DNA of 14,542 nt from Bacteroidales bacterium UBA3663. Its GTDB lineage: Bacteria; Bacteroidota; Bacteroidia; Bacteroidales; UBA3663. The stretch spans positions 1 to 14,542 of the forward strand of contig DFJU01000039.1 in assembly GCA_002373755.1 (NCBI GenBank). The letters are read 5' to 3'. The notes under the pieces were generated by a model. It saw only the letters and a program-made list of their open reading frames with translations. It was not told the DNA's origin and did not search any database. The position numbers were made by a program, and so were the translations under genes. Shown piece after piece: positions 12,651-14,542 of the stretch. The stretch's first letter is position 1, and every line of letters starts with the position of its first letter.

Positions 12651-14542
12651 ATGTTTCAAATTCCGAAAATTTCAGTCATCGCCGCCATTATGCTGGCAAC
12701 GTCGCAGACTCTGGTTTGCGGCCAATGCATCAGCTACCATGAACTGCCCAACCAGCAATTGCTGCCGACTCCGAACATCGACATCGTGATGCAGGACAGG
12801 GACGGCTACATGTGGTACGGGACGGCAGGTGGCGGCGTGTGTCGCGACGACGGCTATCGGATGACGACCTTCAACAGCGAAACCGAGGGACGCGGCGTGA
12901 TGAAAAGTGACGTAGTGACCTGCTTGACCCAAGACAGCTGCGGCCAGATCTGGGTCGGCACTCGCGCAGGACTATACCTCATCGACAAAGACTGCAAATC
13001 AATACAAAAGATTGAATGTGAGCACATTGGCGACCGCAAAATCAACTGTATCGCCGTGTCGGCCGACGGTGCAATCTGGGTCGGGCTCAAGCAGAGCATC
13101 ATCAAGTTTGCGGCCGACGGGACTTACAACACACGGCTCAGCATCGGAGACAACAAGCGAGAAGAACCCCGCGAAATGATGCTCGATTCGCACGGCACAA
13201 TCTGGGTCACAATCCTGCGAGGCGGCATCTGCACCATCGACCCAAAAAACGATTCGCTCACGCATCAGCCCTGGAACTATCCGTCGGCCGCAAGCTACAT
13301 CGCCGAAGACACCTTGCGACACTGCTATTGGGTCGGAACCTGGGGCGGCGGCATCGTACGCTATCCAGAAATGACGGTCGAGCCAGCCACGACGCAACAG
13401 ACTGGAATCCATAAATTTAGCAGCGAAATTTACAATCTATGGATTGACCGCAAGACACAGCTGATGTGGGTCACGACGATGGACGACATCTATGCCTACC
13501 AGATGAACGAGACTGCCGACAGCGCCGCGCCGTGCCTCTCCCCTTTCCCACTGGACGGCATCGTTCCATCGGGCAAGAAAATGATTGGAAAACTGACGGC
13601 CGACAACCACGGAAACGTCTGGATACCAGGACATTCGCCACACACATTCATCCTTTCATCGAGCTACGCGAGCGGACACATCCGGCGCGATGCGGTGAAC
13701 GCAATGTCGCAGCAGACCGACTACAAAATCATGGTCAGCAAAATTACCTGCGAGGGTGACTTTTACTGGATATATCAAAATCGGACACGACTTTCGCTCT
13801 ACAATTCGACCAACGGGCAACTGGCTTTCATGGCCAACGACGCATCGCCGGAACCTCTCAGCACACAAAGGCCACTGTCGCGCTGCAGAACCGGCAAAGG
13901 CGTTTGGACCTGCAACGGCCGACGGCTCGTCCACGCATGGCATGACGGAATGAAAATATATTGGCGAGAAGTACCTGAAGCCACGATGCCGCACTACATT
14001 TCGGCATTGAACGACGTCGGCGAGGGCCGTCTGCTTGTCGGCACAGAACGCGAAGTGATGCTCTACGACTACGCGAAAAAGACGCTGCAAAAGCTGTCCG
14101 ATTCCGACGGAGTTGTGCAGCAAGTCTCGTTTTCGGCCGACGGAAAACTGTTGTTCACAACCGACGAGCAAGCCGCGCAAACCATAACAGACACAAACGG
14201 ACACATCTGGACGCGCAGCGAAATGTTGCTCACCGAATTCAGTCCGAAGACAGGCGCAACGCGCACTTTCAAACCCACCGACCGCAACATCGGCATGGAT
14301 TCGTTCACCGACATCACGATTGTGGGCGACAGCATCTGTCTAGGCGGCATCGGCGCATTCTGCATCATCGGGTCGTGCCGCGAACTGGACGAGCCGCACG
14401 CATCGGACAAGATTGTAGCGACCAGAATTGACACATTGCAGGCCATCCACATATCGACCATGAACCAACTGCACGCCGCCAACGTGCGCTTTGCCTACCG
14501 CTTCAACCCATCGGACGAATGGACGGAACTTCCTGCCGGACA
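12651..14542 (+). CDS. Partial propeller-domain sensor/regulator (hybrid two-component or LuxR-type)
   Basis: The frame runs from ATG 12651 to the right edge without a stop, about 630 residues. Residues 1-24 are a signal peptide or first membrane segment (IPKISVIAAIMLATSQTLVCG) with no lipobox. Reg_prop blades recur: RDGYMWYGTAGGG (50-62), SCGQIWVGTRAGLYLI (96-111), ADGAIWVGLKQSI (138-150), SHGTIWVTILRGG (180-192), YWVGTWGGGIVRY, and DNHGNVWIP further on. The last visible residues (VRFAYRFNPSDEWTELP) look like the start of a Y_Y_Y domain. This is the periplasmic half of a sensor that binds glycan fragments. The missing half should be a membrane segment plus either histidine kinase/receiver/AraC (HTCS) or a cytoplasmic HTH domain; the window cannot say which. 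Its divergent position next to the lyase suggests it controls rhamnogalacturonan use. Confidence 0.88.
   Translation, partial: MFQIPKISVIAAIMLATSQTLVCGQCISYHELPNQQLLPTPNIDIVMQDRDGYMWYGTAGGGVCRDDGYRMTTFNSETEGRGVMKSDVVTCLTQDSCGQIWVGTRAGLYLIDKDCKSIQKIECEHIGDRKINCIAVSADGAIWVGLKQSIIKFAADGTYNTRLSIGDNKREEPREMMLDSHGTIWVTILRGGICTIDPKNDSLTHQPWNYPSAASYIAEDTLRHCYWVGTWGGGIVRYPEMTVEPATTQQTGIHKFSSEIYNLWIDRKTQLMWVTTMDDIYAYQMNETADSAAPCLSPFPLDGIVPSGKKMIGKLTADNHGNVWIPGHSPHTFILSSSYASGHIRRDAVNAMSQQTDYKIMVSKITCEGDFYWIYQNRTRLSLYNSTNGQLAFMANDASPEPLSTQRPLSRCRTGKGVWTCNGRRLVHAWHDGMKIYWREVPEATMPHYISALNDVGEGRLLVGTEREVMLYDYAKKTLQKLSDSDGVVQQVSFSADGKLLFTTDEQAAQTITDTNGHIWTRSEMLLTEFSPKTGATRTFKPTDRNIGMDSFTDITIVGDSICLGGIGAFCIIGSCRELDEPHASDKIVATRIDTLQAIHISTMNQLHAANVRFAYRFNPSDEWTELPAG

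Overview
The window looks like chromosomal DNA of a GC-rich member of Bacteroidota, most likely Bacteroidales. Several gene types point there: a DUF5686/carboxypeptidase-regulatory-like outer-membrane protein, a family 11 rhamnogalacturonan lyase whose tail resembles a type IX secretion sorting domain, and a regulator with a periplasmic propeller of the hybrid two-component type. The promoters agree, with the Bacteroidota -7 box TAnnTTTG and, where visible, a TTTG-like -33 box. I cannot name a genus. Ten protein genes account for nearly all of the sequence. No gap exceeds 300 bases, and I see no tRNA, rRNA, CRISPR array, integrase or transposase.

Layout. Positions 1-2547 hold two tandem paralogous secreted proteins on the + strand; the first is cut by the window edge and lacks the TPR half of the second. 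A strong bidirectional terminator follows. A small Dabb-domain protein (-) and a metallo-beta-lactamase-fold hydrolase (+) diverge from a shared promoter region (2947-3111). The hydrolase converges, with 6 bases between stops, on a short-chain dehydrogenase/reductase gene (-), which overlaps queC (-) by 8 bases. Upstream of queC is a 191-base gap with two near-identical inverted copies of a palindromic repeat. The 87-base linker between them can be drawn as an H-type pseudoknot. The DUF5686 protein (-, 5542-8142) precedes it on the same strand.

From 8143 onward, a divergent promoter region separates the DUF5686 gene from a double-hotdog acyl thioesterase (+). A PlsC-type acyltransferase (+) follows, with a third, related palindrome in the gap. 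A bidirectional terminator separates these from the convergent rhamnogalacturonan lyase (-). The lyase is divergently paired with a large sensor/regulator gene (+) that runs off the right edge.

How the parts may work together. QueC makes preQ0 for queuosine, and the coupled SDR has no obvious place in that pathway. The thioesterase and acyltransferase form a plausible small lipid module. The lyase and propeller regulator look like the edge of a pectin (rhamnogalacturonan I) utilisation locus, with the regulator probably sensing the oligosaccharides. The most original signals are the palindrome pair with its pseudoknot-capable linker in front of queC, the truncated tandem paralogue, the double-hotdog thioesterase, and an apparent strong excess of TCGGCC/GGCCGA across the window.
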